Source: Tumebacillus lacus
Lineage (GTDB): Bacteria > Bacillota > Bacilli > Tumebacillales > Tumebacillaceae
NCBI RefSeq assembly: GCF_026410385.1
Contig: NZ_JAPMLT010000005.1
Coordinates: 186,001-250,000 of the forward strand
Length of the DNA stretch: 64,000 nt
Direction: 5' to 3'
The stretch's first letter is position 1. Every line of letters starts with the position of its first letter. The position numbers were made by a program, and so were the translations under genes. Below the pieces are notes generated by a model. The model worked only from the letters and a program-made list of their open reading frames with translations. It did not search any database and was not told where the DNA came from. This document shows, in pieces, positions 63,429-64,000 of the stretch.

Positions 63429-64000
63429 ATGAGAGACGAACAAGTCTGGCAGACGCTGCGGGAACTGGAAGAGCTGGAGCAACGGGAGGACCTGCAAGAG
63501 GGACTGTGGCGGATCAGCGAGGAGACGGGGCTGTTGTTCAATCTGATCTTGCGCCACAGCGGGGCGAGGCGCATCTTGGAGATCGGCACTTCAAGCGGCT
63601 ATTCGACGCTCTTTCTCGCCGACGCAGCCCGTGCGAACGGGGGCAAGGTGGTCACCTGTGAGATGAGCGAGTACAAGATCGGGCTGGCCAAAGAGACATT
63701 TGCCAAAGCCGGTCTGGCGGAGCATATCGTGTTGCTTGAAGGCAACGCGCTGGAGAGAGTCGATGAACTGGATGGGCCGTGGGATTTTATTTTCCTCGAC
63801 GGAATGAAGGATGAATACATTTTCTACTTCAGCGAGCTCTGGTCGAAGCTTCGTCCGGGCGGCTTGATCGTCGCGGACAATATGATCTCTCACGAAGGGT
63901 ACCTCGGCATCGAAGCGTACAAATTTACGGTCGACTGTTTTGAGGATGCCGCATCGGTCACTGTCCCGATCGGTTCCGGCGACCGCTTCACGGTAAAATT
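63429..64000 (+). CDS. O-methyltransferase family protein, cut by the right edge
   Basis: A partial ORF, at least 190 residues, that runs off the window. Residues 40-170 are a class I SAM-dependent methyltransferase: ILEIGTSSGYSTLFLADAA (motif I), VTCEMSEYKI, and FIFLDGMKDEY with the catechol O-methyltransferase-like metal and SAM region. It may modify the product of the Rieske oxygenase upstream. GGAGGGA precedes ATG at 63429. Confidence 0.82.
   Translation, partial: MRDEQVWQTLRELEELEQREDLQEGLWRISEETGLLFNLILRHSGARRILEIGTSSGYSTLFLADAARANGGKVVTCEMSEYKIGLAKETFAKAGLAEHIVLLEGNALERVDELDGPWDFIFLDGMKDEYIFYFSELWSKLRPGGLIVADNMISHEGYLGIEAYKFTVDCFEDAASVTVPIGSGDRFTVK

Overview
The window comes from a GC-rich (by eye well over 50 percent G+C), endospore-forming, low-copy Gram-positive bacterium of the order Bacillales. 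The best guess is an Alicyclobacillaceae/Tumebacillus-like organism. Support for this: the sporulation checkpoint gene sda, the YtaF sporulation membrane protein, SLH-domain envelope proteins, a SpeD of the Bacillus SpeH type, tRNA genes with encoded CCA ends, many GTG/TTG starts behind strong GGAGG sites, and a gene order recalling Bacillus subtilis (fxsA, icd-mdh, polA-mutM-ytaF-coaE). No rRNA, CRISPR array, transposase or integrase was found. The species assignment is inference.

Layout. 0-14.7 kb is a conserved housekeeping block: thioesterase, fxsA, EamA transporter, icd-mdh, an oppBCDF peptide ABC transporter without a binding protein, then polA-mutM-ytaF-coaE-slt. 14.8-22.1 kb holds hpt, a tail-anchored PIN-like protein, sda and citZ separated by a cluster of DnaA boxes, CBS-domain proteins, and a lysin/holin-like pair. 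22.3-30.0 kb is an alpha-glucan cluster: DUF4912, a GH57-GT4 fusion, a nucleotidyltransferase fused to a degenerate phosphomutase, and a GH15 enzyme. 30-46.4 kb is mixed: envelope proteins, a PIG-L deacetylase, an M23 peptidase, DUF47-pit phosphate uptake, a Gln/Asn-rich repeat protein, an alcohol dehydrogenase, an AlaX-type editing protein and an aminotransferase.

46.5-58.8 kb is the most interesting part. It encodes NurA and HerA and, 5 kb downstream, an Mre11-like nuclease followed by a Rad50-like ATPase split over separate genes. Together these are the components of the archaeal HerA-NurA-Mre11-Rad50 DNA-end resection machine. The N-terminal Rad50 half carries a strict 47-residue tandem repeat in its coiled coil and ends just after a CPVC zinc hook. 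Its Walker B half is a separate 225-residue protein, with an 84-residue coiled-coil protein encoded between them. Between the two gene groups lie an AIM24-like protein, a ferredoxin-MBL protein, a winged-helix/TPR regulator, an MFS exporter, and an intergenic stretch with three hairpin elements that share a core but have different, self-complementary arms.

58.9-64 kb holds speD, a seven-gene tRNA cluster (Ala, Val, Asp, Phe, Gly, Cys, Val), a small membrane-protein gene broken by an in-frame stop, a CDF transporter, an RDD protein, a Rieske oxygenase, and a methyltransferase cut by the right edge.
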